Shown: positions 50,715-59,406, counted from the first letter of the stretch. The stretch: DNA of 64,000 bases from Bradyrhizobium hereditatis (GCF_020329435.1 NZ_JAGKJK010000005.1:281501-345500); one strand, 5' to 3'. Numbers and translations are program-made. The notes: a model not told the origin generated them from the sequence alone.

Positions 50715-51908
50715 TTAAAACGCCGCCGCCAGCTCCTTCGCGCCGGGCTTGTTGCTATTGAAGTCCATTCGCTCGTCGGTCACCGCCAACAGCTTCGCCA
50801 CGGTGTTGTGGCGGATGGCGACGGGGTTGCGCTCGTAGCCGCCGCGCTGGAAGAAGTTCGAGGTCGGCACCTGCTCGCGCATCGCTTGCGGCATGGTCAC
50901 CATGTCGAGGCCGGTGCCATCGCCGGTCAGGTTCATCATTTCGAGCTCGGCCGCCGTCAGCGGACGATTGTAGCCCTTGGCGCGCGCGAAATGGACCGAC
51001 GTCAGCAGCTTGTGGGTCTGCAGCATCGGCCCGACGTCGATATCGAGCACCATGGCGTGCACGGCCCAGCCCTGCGGGGTATTGGCGAGCTTCTCATGCT
51101 CGGACCAGGTGTCCGGCACGGTGCGCGTGAACGCCACCATCTTTTTCAGGACCGCTAGTTTGTGCTCCATCGCCTTGCGCGGCGCGCCCGACAGCTGCGC
51201 GGCCCGCGCCGTCAGTTCCTTGATGAATTCGTGTCCTTGTTCGGCGAGCAGTTCGACGCTGTTGGTCGTCAGCAGCTGATTATAGCCGATCGCGGTCGAG
51301 ATCGCGCGCGAGCCCGGCTTTGCGGGATTGAGCCCCGACTGCATGTCGTAATTGCCGTTGCCGCCGGTTTCGAACGAATAGACCCGCACCGCCTGCTCCC
51401 GCGTCAACCCGGCGGCGAGCGCGTAGCGGGCATAGGCGCGCTTGAACTCGATTTCGGATGTGGGCCGTTGCGGCACGAACTGAAACTCGTCGGCGGCCGC
51501 TTTGAGAAAATCGGCGACCACCGGCAGCGGCCTGCGCTCGCGCGGCGGCTTCTCCTCCTCCGGCTCAGGGCTGACCGGACGTTTCGGCCCGGTGTAAACC
51601 GGCGGCTGCGTCAGCACGTAATCGTTGAGCGTAATCGGCTGCCGTTCCCGGCGCTTGGCGTTGCGGCCCTTTCGCTTCTCGGAGATCGCAGCCCAATAGG
51701 CGCCCGCCTCCTCCTCGAACGCCGCGCGCGCCTCCTGATATTCCCGGAGCTTGCGGCGATATTCGGCCATCGCCTGCGGCGAGGCGGTCTGCGCCATGGC
51801 ATCGGCGGTTGATGGGGGAAGAGGCTCCGCCGCCACGTCAGGCGGCGCGCCCGCAAGCAGCGCGAGCGCGACAAATCCGGGACCGATGCGAATCAATGGC
51901 AGGCGCAT
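50715..51908 (-). CDS. Secreted protein with lysozyme-like features, unknown
   Basis: 397 residues. A signal peptide (cut near VAAEP) is followed by a charged coiled region (AEYRRKLREYQEARAAFEEE) and a Pro/Arg-rich linker. The C-terminal 240 residues contain VYSFETGGNGNYDMQSGL and STAIGYNQLL, reminiscent of the E-(S/T)-G and G-x-Q patterns of SLT/goose-type lysozymes, with the Glu as the candidate catalytic residue. A peptidoglycan hydrolase is possible but unproven. Transcribed alone. Confidence 0.7.
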   Translation of the reverse strand: MRLPLIRIGPGFVALALLAGAPPDVAAEPLPPSTADAMAQTASPQAMAEYRRKLREYQEARAAFEEEAGAYWAAISEKRKGRNAKRRERQPITLNDYVLTQPPVYTGPKRPVSPEPEEEKPPRERRPLPVVADFLKAAADEFQFVPQRPTSEIEFKRAYARYALAAGLTREQAVRVYSFETGGNGNYDMQSGLNPAKPGSRAISTAIGYNQLLTTNSVELLAEQGHEFIKELTARAAQLSGAPRKAMEHKLAVLKKMVAFTRTVPDTWSEHEKLANTPQGWAVHAMVLDIDVGPMLQTHKLLTSVHFARAKGYNRPLTAAELEMMNLTGDGTGLDMVTMPQAMREQVPTSNFFQRGGYERNPVAIRHNTVAKLLAVTDERMDFNSNKPGAKELAAAF

Positions 51909-51987
51909 GGCCCTCTTGTAGCAAGCATCCCTGCGAAGTCAGCCCCTGTAGGGAGCGACAATAGGTGGCGGTCCCCCACTTGCGAGA

Positions 51988-52968
51988 TCACTCCTGCTCG
52001 ACGCCGCTGGCTTTCACGAGCTGCGACCACTTCTTCTCATCCTTGTCGATGAATTCGGCGTAATCTTCCGGCGTGCCGGGCGTGATCTCGGTGCCGTCAT
52101 TGCCGAGCTGCTTCTTCACCTCATCGGCGGCCAGCGCATCGCGCAGCGTCTTGTTGAGCTTCTCGATGATCGGCCGCGGCGTGCCGGCCGGCGCGACGAG
52201 CCCATAATAGAGTGAGGCATCGAAGCTGGCGAGGCCCGCTTCGATCATCGTCGGCACCTCCGGCAACAGGCCCGAGCGGGTGACACTGGTCACCGCGAGC
52301 GCGCGCAGTTTGCCCGCGGCGACATTGGCGTGCGAGGCCGGGATCGGCGCAAAGGCCATCGGAATGTGGCCGCCGAGCAGGTCGGTCAATGCCGGACCAG
52401 TGCCCTTGTAGGGGATATGCACGAGCTTGATGCCGGCGGTGCGCGCAAAATACTCGCCGGTGATGTGGCTGGCGGTGCCGGCGCCGGCCGAGCCGAAATT
52501 GACCTTGTCTGGATTGATCTTCGCATAGGCGATCAGTTCGGCGACGCTTTTCGCGGGAAACGACGGATGCACGACCAGCGAATTCGGCGCGTTGCCAATC
52601 ATGCCGATCGGTGCAAAATCCTTGCGCGGATCGTAGCCCGGATTCTTGTAGAGCGAGGGACCGATCGCCAGCGTGCCGGTATAGCCGAGCAGCAGCGTGT
52701 AGCCATCGGGATCGCTTTTAGCGACCGCCTTGGTGCCGACCGTGCCGCCGGCGCCAGGGCGATTATCGACCACGACCTTCTCGCCGAGCAGTTCGCTCAT
52801 CTTGTCGGCGATGGCGCGGCCGATAATCGAAGTGCTGCCGCCGGGAGCGAACGGAATGACGAGGGTGATGGCGCGGGCGGGATAGGTTTGGGCTTGCGCT
52901 GAATTGATGGCGGCGACCAAGCCGAGAATGGCGGCTGCAGCGCCAACCCACTTCCTGCAGGTGAGCAT
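51988..52968 (-). CDS. Bug/TctC-family solute-binding protein
   Basis: 326 residues from MLTCRKWVG; the frame reads on upstream into a repeat. Signal peptide cut after AQA. The Bug signature is YPARAITLVIPFAPGGSTS, with DNRPGAGGTVGTKAVAKSDP, GSAGAGTASHITGEYF and IPYKGTGPALTDLLGG. It serves tripartite tricarboxylate transporters or acts as an orphan sensor. No tctA/tctB genes are near. In the PGG motif region the usual Asp (GGxxD) is replaced by Ser. Confidence 0.9.
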   Translation of the reverse strand: MLTCRKWVGAAAAILGLVAAINSAQAQTYPARAITLVIPFAPGGSTSIIGRAIADKMSELLGEKVVVDNRPGAGGTVGTKAVAKSDPDGYTLLLGYTGTLAIGPSLYKNPGYDPRKDFAPIGMIGNAPNSLVVHPSFPAKSVAELIAYAKINPDKVNFGSAGAGTASHITGEYFARTAGIKLVHIPYKGTGPALTDLLGGHIPMAFAPIPASHANVAAGKLRALAVTSVTRSGLLPEVPTMIEAGLASFDASLYYGLVAPAGTPRPIIEKLNKTLRDALAADEVKKQLGNDGTEITPGTPEDYAEFIDKDEKKWSQLVKASGVEQE

Positions 52969-53063
52969 AAGGGCGGACTCCCCGGATAATTTTCTTGTTG
53001 GTTCGGCATCGTCGCCCAAACGATCGGCATGCGCAACCCGGCTTACGGACGGAGCCACGGTTT

Positions 53064-53185
53064 CGTCATTGCGAGCGAAGCGAAGCAATCGATCTCTCCG
53101 CACTCGCGGATGAATGGATTGCTTCGTCGCGGAGCCTGTCATCGGGCGCGCATTCGCGCGACCCGTTGGCTCCTCGCAGTGACGC
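53064..53185. repeat. Dispersed repeat flanking the NUDIX/PaaI pair, copy 1
   Basis: Begins GTCATTGCGAG, holds GAAGCAATC / GATTGCTTC as complementary pairs, and has the block CCTGTCATCGGGCGCGCATT then CGCGCGACCCGT, ending CGCAGTGACG. The same block order occurs at 54350-54470 in the same orientation. Non-coding, although the reading frame of the Bug gene runs through it. Confidence 0.75.
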
Positions 53186-53195
53186 TGGAGCCCTA

Positions 53196-53825
53196 CTACC
53201 TCCAAGCAAATACCGGCTGCTCCAGCTCCGCCACGCGTGTGTCGCGCCCGGCGAGCACTTCGGCAAATTGATAGATCAACGCCGCCGTCGGCGCATGGAT
53301 ATGCTGGCCGGCATGGCGGAAGCGGATCACGCGCCGCGTGCTTTCGGGGATCGTGGTGAAGCTGAAGACGTCGTTGCGCTCGATGTCGTCGAGCGCGACG
53401 CGATGCACGGATGCGACCTCCGCCGGATTGAGGATGATATCGGCGCCGGCGCCGACCCAGACCACTACAGGCGTGATCAGATAGCCCGAGCGCGTCGGAT
53501 AGTCGTCGAGCAGGCCCAACACGTCCGCTTCGCTCAAGGCAACGCCGAGCTCTTCGTGCAGCTCGCGCAGCGCAGCCTGCGCCTGTGTTTCGCCGTGGTC
53601 GCACCGCCCGCCCGGCAGCGCCCATTGCGCCGCGTGCGAGCGCAGGGTCGCCGCGCGGCGGGTCAGTAGGAACGCCGTGCCGTCACCCGCCTTGGCCTCG
53701 GTCAGCGCAATGGCGACCGCGGCGCGCTTCAGCCCGGAAGTCGCCTCGGCGGATGGCGCCCGCGTGAACGCCGCGCAGAGCTCTGCGATATTCCGCCGTG
53801 TGGTATCGTCAAATGACCGGGCCAT
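53196..53825 (-). CDS. NUDIX hydrolase (CoA pyrophosphatase-like)
   Basis: 209 residues. The Nudix box is complete: GGRCDHGETQAQAAL followed by RELHEELGV fits GX5EX7REUXEEXGU. ALTEAKAGDGTAFLLTRR and the length fit the NudL/CoAse subgroup, which cleaves CoA derivatives to phosphopantetheine and 3',5'-ADP. It is divergent from a PaaI thioesterase gene, with starts 80 bp apart. Confidence 0.88.
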   Translation of the reverse strand: MARSFDDTTRRNIAELCAAFTRAPSAEATSGLKRAAVAIALTEAKAGDGTAFLLTRRAATLRSHAAQWALPGGRCDHGETQAQAALRELHEELGVALSEADVLGLLDDYPTRSGYLITPVVVWVGAGADIILNPAEVASVHRVALDDIERNDVFSFTTIPESTRRVIRFRHAGQHIHAPTAALIYQFAEVLAGRDTRVAELEQPVFAWR

Positions 53826-53904
53826 CCCGCTTGACTACAACATCGGCGCATCGGATGAAACGATCCGGACAGCATGGCAGCCCGCTGGGAACGGAACGCA
53901 CGAC

Positions 53905-54330
53905 ATGACAGCCAAGGCCGCGGACAAGCTCAAATCCGACGGCTGGAAGATCGTCGAGACTACCGGCTTTCTGCACCTGATCGGCCCCTTGTGGCAGCGC
54001 GTCGTCGACGGCGCGCATGAATATGCGCTGATCACCGAGGACAAACACCACAACCGCCGCGGCCTGGTGCAGGGCGGCGTCATCATGACGTTTGCGGATC
54101 GTACCTGCGGCATGACCGCCCGCTTCGTCTCCGGCAAGCCGACGCTGGCGACGGTCCAGCTCGATACGCACTTCGTCGAAGCCGGCAAGATCGGCGAGGT
54201 TTTGTTGTCGAAGCCGCACGTGGTGCGCTCCACCCGCAGCCTTATCTTCATTACGACAGAGGTGACCGTCGATAAACGCTGTATCGCGATGGCGAGCGGC
54301 GTGTTCAAAATATTGAAGAGCGAGGGTTGA
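53905..54330 (+). CDS. PaaI-family thioesterase (hotdog)
   Basis: 141 residues from MTAKAADKL; the open frame begins 76 codons earlier but that part overlaps the divergent NUDIX gene antisense. Hotdog features are HHNRRGLVQGGVIMTFADRT and TVQLDTHFVEAGKIG. It hydrolyses acyl-CoA thioesters, often aromatic or short-chain. It and the NUDIX hydrolase may both act on CoA turnover. Confidence 0.85.
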   Translation: MTAKAADKLKSDGWKIVETTGFLHLIGPLWQRVVDGAHEYALITEDKHHNRRGLVQGGVIMTFADRTCGMTARFVSGKPTLATVQLDTHFVEAGKIGEVLLSKPHVVRSTRSLIFITTEVTVDKRCIAMASGVFKILKSEG

Positions 54331-54349
54331 GGCCGTCGCGCCGCCCCGC

Positions 54350-54470
54350 GTCATTGCGAGGAGCGACAGCGACGAAGCAATCCACGTCACCGCTTGCGGC
54401 GCCATGGATTGCTTCGCGCGGCCTGTCATCGGGCGCGCATTCGCGCGACCCGTCGGCTCGCAATGACGAT
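54350..54470. repeat. Dispersed repeat flanking the NUDIX/PaaI pair, copy 2
   Basis: GTCATTGCGAGGAGCGACAG, GAAGCAATCC / GGATTGCTTCG as complementary parts, then CCTGTCATCGGGCGCGCATT and CGCGCGACCCGTCGGCTC, ending GCAATGACG. It shares a 32-base identical core with the copy 1.29 kb upstream, in direct orientation. Confidence 0.75.
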
Positions 54471-54512
54471 CCTCAGCCGCTATCCTGCCTGAACCTATAC
54501 GAGGGCCATCCC

Positions 54513-55535
54513 ATGCAATACCGGCAACTCGGCCGCAGCGGCCTGAAGATTTCGCCGATCTGTCTGGGCACCATGATGTTCGGCGGTCCGACCGACGAAG
54601 CGACCTCCTCGCGCATCATCGCGAAGGCGCGCGAGGCCGGCGTCAACTTCATCGACACCGCGGACGCCTATAATGGCGGTCAGTCCGAGCAGGTGGTCGG
54701 CCGCGCGATTTCGAGTAATCGCACGGGCTGGATTCTCGCCACAAAACTCGCCAACCAGATAGGCGACGATCCGAATCGCGGCGGGCTGTCGCGGCGCTGG
54801 GTAATGCAGGCAGCGGAGGAGAGCCTGACGCGGCTCGGCACCGACTTCATCGACATCTACTATCTGCACAAGGAGGACCACGCGACGCCGCTGGAGGAGA
54901 CGGTGCGCGCGATGGGCGACCTGATGCGCCAGGGCAAGATCCGCTATTTCGGCGTCTCCAACTACCGCGCCTGGCGCGTCGCCGAGATCTGCAACATCTG
55001 CGACAACAACGGCATCGACCGCCCGATCGTCAGCCAGCCCTACTACAACGCCATGAACCGCATGCCCGAGGTCGAGCACTTCCCGGCTTGCGGCTATTAT
55101 GGCCTCGGAATCGTGCCCTACAGTCCGCTGGCGCGCGGCGTGCTGACCGGCAAGTACACGCCGGATGCCGCGCCTGACAAGGAGACGCGCGCCGGTCGCG
55201 CCGACAAACGCATGATGCAGACGGAATGGCGGCCGGAATCGCTGAGGCTTGCCCAGGAGATCAAGCAGCACGCCGAGGCGCGCGGCATCACCGCAGGGCA
55301 GTTCGCGGTGTCATGGGTGCTGAATTCCTCGTTCGTGAGCGGGGTCATCGCCGGGCCCCGCACCGAGGAGCAATGGGACGATTATATCAAGGCGCTCGAC
55401 TATCGCTTCACGGCCGAGGACGAGGCGCTGGTCGATCGCCTCGTGGTGAGCGGCCATCCCTCGACGCCGGGCTTCAACGATCCGGCCTATCCGATCGAGG
55501 GCCGGCGGGCGCGGACGGACAGCCCAGCACGCTAA
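54513..55535 (+). CDS. Aldo/keto reductase
   Basis: 340 residues from MQYRQLGRSGL, with GAGGG 8 bp before the ATG. The catalytic tetrad is visible: Asp and Tyr in FIDTADAYNGGQSE, Lys in ILATKLAN, His in YYLHKEDH. GVSNYRAWRV and the C-terminal GPRTEEQWDDY (NADPH contact) are family-typical. It reduces aldehydes or ketones with NADPH in the cytosol; the substrate is unknown. Likely the AKR11-like YajO/YeaE-type group. Confidence 0.9.
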   Translation: MQYRQLGRSGLKISPICLGTMMFGGPTDEATSSRIIAKAREAGVNFIDTADAYNGGQSEQVVGRAISSNRTGWILATKLANQIGDDPNRGGLSRRWVMQAAEESLTRLGTDFIDIYYLHKEDHATPLEETVRAMGDLMRQGKIRYFGVSNYRAWRVAEICNICDNNGIDRPIVSQPYYNAMNRMPEVEHFPACGYYGLGIVPYSPLARGVLTGKYTPDAAPDKETRAGRADKRMMQTEWRPESLRLAQEIKQHAEARGITAGQFAVSWVLNSSFVSGVIAGPRTEEQWDDYIKALDYRFTAEDEALVDRLVVSGHPSTPGFNDPAYPIEGRRARTDSPAR

Positions 55536-55581
55536 AACGGGGGCGTGACCGGCCTGTCGCCTTCCACCACCTTTCGTTGCA

Positions 55582-55616
55582 TAACGGTTGTAACGCACGA
55601 TAACGAGATAGTAACT
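55582..55616 (+). promoter_or_regulatory. Four phased TAAC repeats upstream of the PilZ gene
   Basis: TAAC occurs at 55582, 55591, 55601 and 55612, i.e. every 9-11 bp, about one helical turn, mostly as (A/G)TAACG. They lie 57-24 bp upstream of the PilZ ATG and may be a regulator site. No known regulator is assigned. Confidence 0.35.
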
Positions 55617-55638
55617 TCAGTCGCCGAATCTCCCCTTC

Positions 55639-55950
55639 ATGGCGGAGGTCCATGTGGTGGACGAGCACAGAGCAGCACCGCGGCGGCGGCTGTTGAAGTC
55701 GGGCAAGATTTCGTTTGGTGGCGGCGCCGCGATCGATTGCACGGTCCGCAACCTTTCGGAGACCGGCGCCGCGCTCGAGGTCACCTCCCCCGTCGGCATT
55801 CCCGAACGCTTCACGCTGGTGATCGAAGCCGATCACATCCATGTGCCGTGCCGCGTCGTCTGGCGGAAGGAGACGCGGATCGGGGTTCATTTCGAATCCC
55901 GACACGCGCCATCGCGCGCGGCTCGCGGCCGCACGCGACGCATCTCCTGA
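55639..55950 (+). CDS. PilZ-domain protein
   Basis: 103 residues. The c-di-GMP motif RxxxR is present as RAAPR and the second motif as NLSETG (D/N-x-S-x-x-G), then VPCRVVWRKETRIGVHF. A basic Arg-rich tail follows. It probably binds c-di-GMP and alters motility or surface traits in an unknown way. It stands alone about 6 kb from the degenerate EAL gene. Confidence 0.85.
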   Translation: MAEVHVVDEHRAAPRRRLLKSGKISFGGGAAIDCTVRNLSETGAALEVTSPVGIPERFTLVIEADHIHVPCRVVWRKETRIGVHFESRHAPSRAARGRTRRIS

Positions 55951-55980
55951 CAATCCGAACGAGTTATCGGCCTCGCAGTA

Positions 55981-56271
55981 TCAATGCTTCGATTCGAGGT
56001 TGACGATCACGCCCGTTGGCTCAGGCTCGTGCGGCGACAGTTTTGTCAGCGTCTCGTCGCTCCAATTGGCGAGGTTGACGATCATGCCGACCGGAGCTTC
56101 CGGCTGGGAAGCCTCGGCAGGCTCGAGGACGTTGAGGCCGCCGCCATCGATGAAGAACGTGTGATCGCCAAACATGCTGGCCAGTTGCGGAACCACCGGA
56201 TGATCGTCGGGCAGCGCCTGCGCATCGAATTGCGTCAACGCGCGCTCCACCTGTGCCGAGTTCAATTTCAT
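55981..56271 (-). CDS. Small hypothetical protein
   Basis: 96 residues from MKLNSAQVER, with AAGGAG 8 bp upstream; the frame opens 20 codons earlier. Helical N terminus (QVERALTQFDAQALP), then DHTFFIDGGGLNVLEP, and two related segments (PVGMIVNLANW and PTGVIVNLESK) that look like a short internal repeat. No signal peptide. No family recognised. Confidence 0.65.
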   Translation of the reverse strand: MKLNSAQVERALTQFDAQALPDDHPVVPQLASMFGDHTFFIDGGGLNVLEPAEASQPEAPVGMIVNLANWSDETLTKLSPHEPEPTGVIVNLESKH

Positions 56272-56522
56272 GCACGACTCCTTCACTTGGCTTTTGGTTG
56301 GTTGAGCACCGCGGCGCGGCTTGATCCGCACGCGGCTGGTTTCCTGCCCGAGGCAGGTTTCAATTCCGCAACGAGGCGAATTGAAGCCGGAACAGTGGTA
56401 GCTATTTGCGCCGGTTCAACCCGGCAACGGAATTAAATTCGCAATGTTCCGCACAATGCTGTTCGAATTTTCAGTTGCGACACGGGAACAGCGCGGAACA
56501 CGCCTGCCGAGCACGCGATCGG

Positions 56523-56711
56523 CTATTTGGCGTCGGGAATCGGATGCCGCTTCGCCAGTTCATCGAGCGGCAGATGCGCTTCCGCATCGCTCAACGCGAA
56601 GCGCACGATGACGTCCTGGCGGCCGATCTGGCCCCACAGGCCCTCCGACGACCATTTCTGCGGCACGGGGCCGCGCAGACCCTCGACCCACACAAAGTAC
56701 CATTCCGTCAT
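56523..56711 (-). CDS. Very small hypothetical protein
   Basis: 62 residues, starting MTEWYFVWVEGLRGPVPQKW and ending in HPIPDAK. Soluble, Trp-rich. Codon use fits the neighbours. Divergent from the DUF892 gene. Function unknown. Confidence 0.6.
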   Translation of the reverse strand: MTEWYFVWVEGLRGPVPQKWSSEGLWGQIGRQDVIVRFALSDAEAHLPLDELAKRHPIPDAK

Positions 56712-56876
56712 GGCAGCACCTTATCACGCCTGATCCGGAACCAGATGCATCGCGGCCTCGTTGAAAAACACATTGGCGGGCGCAAACGCGAAACGCCGCC
56801 GGGCCGACAACGGCCCCTTTGCGGAAGATCCGCGACGCGCGGAAGCCGCGTACATCTCCAGCGATAGGATTTCGCC

Positions 56877-57371
56877 ATGGAAATCAGCCATTTCAAGGAC
56901 CTGTACCTCGCCGAACTGCAGGAGTTGGTCAGTGTCGAGGACCAGCTCGCGGAAGCCTTGCTGCGCATGGCGGCGGCCGCATCCCACCCCGCATTGAAGG
57001 ATGCGCTGGTGGACCACCACGCCGAAACGCTGCGGCAGAAGGAGCGCCTCGTCGGCATTCTGCAAAAGCACGGCGCCGACCCGACCGCGCATGTCGATCA
57101 GGCCATGCAGGCGCTGATCCGCGAGACCCGCAAGATGCTCGGCATGCTCGTGGGCGATGATCTTCGCGATGCGGCCCTGATCGCCTCTGCCCAGAAGCTC
57201 GAGCACTACGAGATCGCAGCCTACGGCTCCGCCGCGGCGCTGGCCGGCCAGCTCGAACTGCGCGACGACCAGACGATCCTGCACGACAGCCTGGAGGAAG
57301 AGAAGGAGGCCGACGCCGTGCTCACCGACATCGCCAAGGGCGAGGTCAATCAGGACGCGCTTGCGGCGTAA
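56877..57371 (+). CDS. DUF892 ferritin-like protein (YciE/YciF family)
   Basis: 164 residues. The four-helix ferritin-like pattern is clear: LYLAELQELVSVEDQLAEAL, HHAETLRQKERLV, AQKLEHYEIAAYGSA and HDSLEEEKEADAVL, with Glu and His residues placed for a di-metal site. Family members respond to stress, including osmotic and oxidative conditions. The enzymatic role is unknown. It ends in a strong terminator. Confidence 0.88.
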   Translation: MEISHFKDLYLAELQELVSVEDQLAEALLRMAAAASHPALKDALVDHHAETLRQKERLVGILQKHGADPTAHVDQAMQALIRETRKMLGMLVGDDLRDAALIASAQKLEHYEIAAYGSAAALAGQLELRDDQTILHDSLEEEKEADAVLTDIAKGEVNQDALAA

Positions 57372-57403
57372 GGCCGCGGGCTCAACTTTCCACGCCCCAT
57401 ATC

Positions 57404-57440
57404 GCCATGCCCGACTCGTCTCGGGCATGGCGGGCTTTTG
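57404..57440 (+). terminator. Rho-independent terminator of the DUF892 gene
   Basis: Perfect 12-bp stem CGCCATGCCCGA / TCGGGCATGGCG with loop CTCGTC, followed by GGCTTTTG. It lies 33 bp after the stop. Confidence 0.8.
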
Positions 57441-57519
57441 TATGGCTCATCCACCAGGCGTGAACCTTTTCCGGCCGGGCGGCGACAATCCGGATCATCG
57501 CCAGAGAGGATTGCCGGCC

Positions 57520-57810
57520 ATGAATTCGCCAGAGCCAGCCGCCCGGCCTGCATCGAGCAACAGCCCCGCCCGTCGCATCGCCACGGCGGTGATTCTGGGC
57601 ACTCTGGTGTTTGTCGCGCTGTGGATCACGATGTTCAGCATGGTCATCTCGATGCTGATCGGCACCGGTTGCTGCGTCGTGATCGTCGCCGCAAGCTCCG
57701 TGTCGGACATGTTCGAGATGGTGCTCGATGGCATCGCCTCCGTCATATTCGGCGTCGTCGCGGTCATCGCGGCGATCTTCGGCGCGCTCTTCAGCGTGTT
57801 CGGATTTTAG
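57520..57810 (+). CDS. Small membrane protein, three hydrophobic segments
   Basis: 96 residues from MNSPEPAARP, with AGAGAGGA 8 bp before the ATG. Hydrophilic first 18 residues, then helices about 20-40, 43-65 and 72-95 (IASVIFGVVAVIAAIFGALF). Likely inner membrane; function unknown. Confidence 0.65.
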   Translation: MNSPEPAARPASSNSPARRIATAVILGTLVFVALWITMFSMVISMLIGTGCCVVIVAASSVSDMFEMVLDGIASVIFGVVAVIAAIFGALFSVFGF

Positions 57811-58057
57811 TGCGGCCATCGCTATGCATCGACGGAGAATGCCTCGCCTCTGTCGAAGTAATAGCGGGCACAGCTCCCTTTTTTGGGACGAATTCCTGGT
57901 TCGCCTCTCGAGCCAATCGCTCTGTTTTCAGGCGCTCGCGATTTTCATGAATGGATTGTTGCTCCCTCGCGTAGTCAGTGATGGATTTGTTGCATTCGGT
58001 TTTCTTGAATGCTGCGTTGGCCGCGCGCAGCGCGCGCGTATCATGATTTGTTCTCAT
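57791..58057 (-). CDS. Small basic coiled-coil protein, related to 62133-62342
   Basis: 88 residues from MRTNHDTRAL, with AGAGAGG 6 bp upstream. It contains ITDYAREQQSIHENRERLKT followed by ERLAREANQEF. The order ADYRxxE ... LRxERLAREA recurs in the 69-residue protein at 62133, so both belong to one small-protein family. Highly charged and helical; role unknown. Its 3' end overlaps the end of the converging membrane-protein gene by 20 bp. Confidence 0.6.
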   Translation of the reverse strand: MRTNHDTRALRAANAAFKKTECNKSITDYAREQQSIHENRERLKTERLAREANQEFVPKKGAVPAITSTEARHSPSMHSDGRTKIRTR

Positions 58058-58482
58058 TTCAACCTCTCTAGGTAACAATACGTCCGTTCATATCGGACCT
58101 TAATGGCGGACCGACCTGCCTTTCTTGGAACGGTCAACCCGAACGCGACGAAACTGTCTGGCGTTAGGAAGGTGTCGCCTGCGGGTCGCCATGTCGTTTG
58201 CATTGACGATGGCGTCGCCTATAGCGAGCGGCACATCGACTGATTAAGCTTTGCCAGCAAGAGTTCCACTCGGCGCCTCACCTACGCGCATGCTCGGCTT
58301 CGGGCACACTCAGACCGATTGTTGACCGACTGCGCGATGACCCTGAGCTGGTGACAACCGTTTCCACAAGCGTCTTCACACATGAGCTTTCGGAATCCGC
58401 GAATTTCTGGTGTCCAGTTTCATCCATCAGGCCGCGTTGAGGTGGGCGGATGCGCCCATCTGTCGTGTCTCTAACGAGCAAA
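58058..58482. other. Gene-poor stretch with one possible tiny ORF
   Basis: The only candidate is 58103-58243 on the plus strand (46 codons, listed separately). The rest holds no hairpin or gene that can be supported. Confidence 0.35.
58103..58243 (+). CDS. Possible 46-residue protein
   Basis: Starts MADRPAFLGTVNPNATKL and ends in GVAYSERHID. Third-position GC is about 70 percent and the sequence looks protein-like, but the ribosome site is weak. Unrecognised; low confidence. Confidence 0.25.
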   Translation: MADRPAFLGTVNPNATKLSGVRKVSPAGRHVVCIDDGVAYSERHID

Positions 58483-58716
58483 TTACTCCGATGGCCTAAC
58501 GAGTTTTAGGACCTGTTGCTCCAGACGATCGCGATGATCGACGTATACTTGTTGCATCTCCTCGATCTCTTCGAGGATGAGAATAGCCTGGAGCGGGTCT
58601 TGCCCATTCTGTTCGATTCGTCGGACTACCTTACGTTGGCGCGCTAACTCGCGCTCGCTGTCAGCGACGAACTTCCGGGCAGTGGCGAGGTACCTCAGGG
58701 TCTTCGCTAGACTCAT
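58483..58716 (-). CDS. Small coiled-coil protein, unknown
   Basis: 77 residues, almost wholly helical: TLRYLATARKFVADSERELA, then QRKVVRRIEQNGQDP and EEIEEMQQVYVDHRDRLEQQ. Heptad-like spacing suggests an antiparallel helical hairpin. Small proteins of this kind are frequent in Bradyrhizobium accessory regions. Function unknown. Confidence 0.6.
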   Translation of the reverse strand: MSLAKTLRYLATARKFVADSERELARQRKVVRRIEQNGQDPLQAILILEEIEEMQQVYVDHRDRLEQQVLKLVRPSE

Positions 58717-58928
58717 CCAGAGCTCCGCGCTTGGGGCTGAGGTGAACTCTCACTCCTGCCGACTGTTCCAAAATGCGGAAGAGGAAAGCCGTCAGGCTGC
58801 GCAACCTGCCTTGGTCATTCCGGTTCTTAGACTGGGCGACTTCAGCCATACGTCGATATGCGCGGCGGTTTCAGCGCGGTCAGGCGCCAGTCGCGCCGAG
58901 CAGTAAGGGCATCAAAACTAGTTAGAGG

Positions 58929-59237
58929 CTAGTTCACCAGAAGATGGCGCCCTCGATTGTACACCAGCTCCCAAATCTCAGTCGCGTTTCCTGAGTGCAC
59001 TCTTCCCTCAATGAGCGTTTTGGCGACTGCACTCGCGAAGCCGTCGCCGTCTGGAGGCTCTCGGGGAATGATCCGATAGCGACCCATCGATGGGCTCCTC
59101 GGCATTGCCGTTGTAAGCCGCTGACAAATACTTGCAGCCACGGTGGCTGCGTCTGCCGGAGCTATGCCCTTCATGTCGAGCAAGACTTGCGCGATGATTC
59201 TTTCTGCTTTGCCCGCATCTATTCGAAGTTCTGACAC
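58929..59237 (-). CDS. Small hypothetical protein, GTG start
   Basis: 102 residues from a GTG at 59237, chosen because AAAGGAGG lies 7 bp upstream; an in-frame ATG at 59297 has no such site. Residues 1-50 are helical (AERIIAQVLLDMKGIAPADA, AATVAASICQRL). The C-terminal half has MGRYRIIPREPPDGDG and ends in YNRGRHLLVN. No family recognised. Confidence 0.6.
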   Translation of the reverse strand: MSELRIDAGKAERIIAQVLLDMKGIAPADAATVAASICQRLTTAMPRSPSMGRYRIIPREPPDGDGFASAVAKTLIEGRVHSGNATEIWELVYNRGRHLLVN

Positions 59238-59406
59238 TTCAGCCTCCTTTCTGAGGAAGCCAACCGTTTGTGCTACGATGATTTGGCGGAACGTCACGCG
59301 TTTGCGGTCGAGCTATACTCTTATTGCCTTAGCTACCAGGCTTTCACGGACCTGGTAGGAAGTGGGCGGTCGGTCGCGGTTCGGAGCTGGCATTCCTCCT
59401 GCGCGA

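Noticed and set aside
52969..53625. N-terminal extension of the Bug-family frame
   Set aside because: It reads through a dispersed repeat and overlaps the NUDIX gene; the signal peptide begins at 52968.
53677..53904. N-terminal extension of the PaaI thioesterase frame
   Set aside because: Overlaps the divergent NUDIX gene and lacks hotdog similarity; start at 53905 gives the normal length.
54327..54512. N-terminal extension of the aldo/keto reductase frame
   Set aside because: Translated dispersed repeat; the conserved family start and GAGGG site are at 54513.
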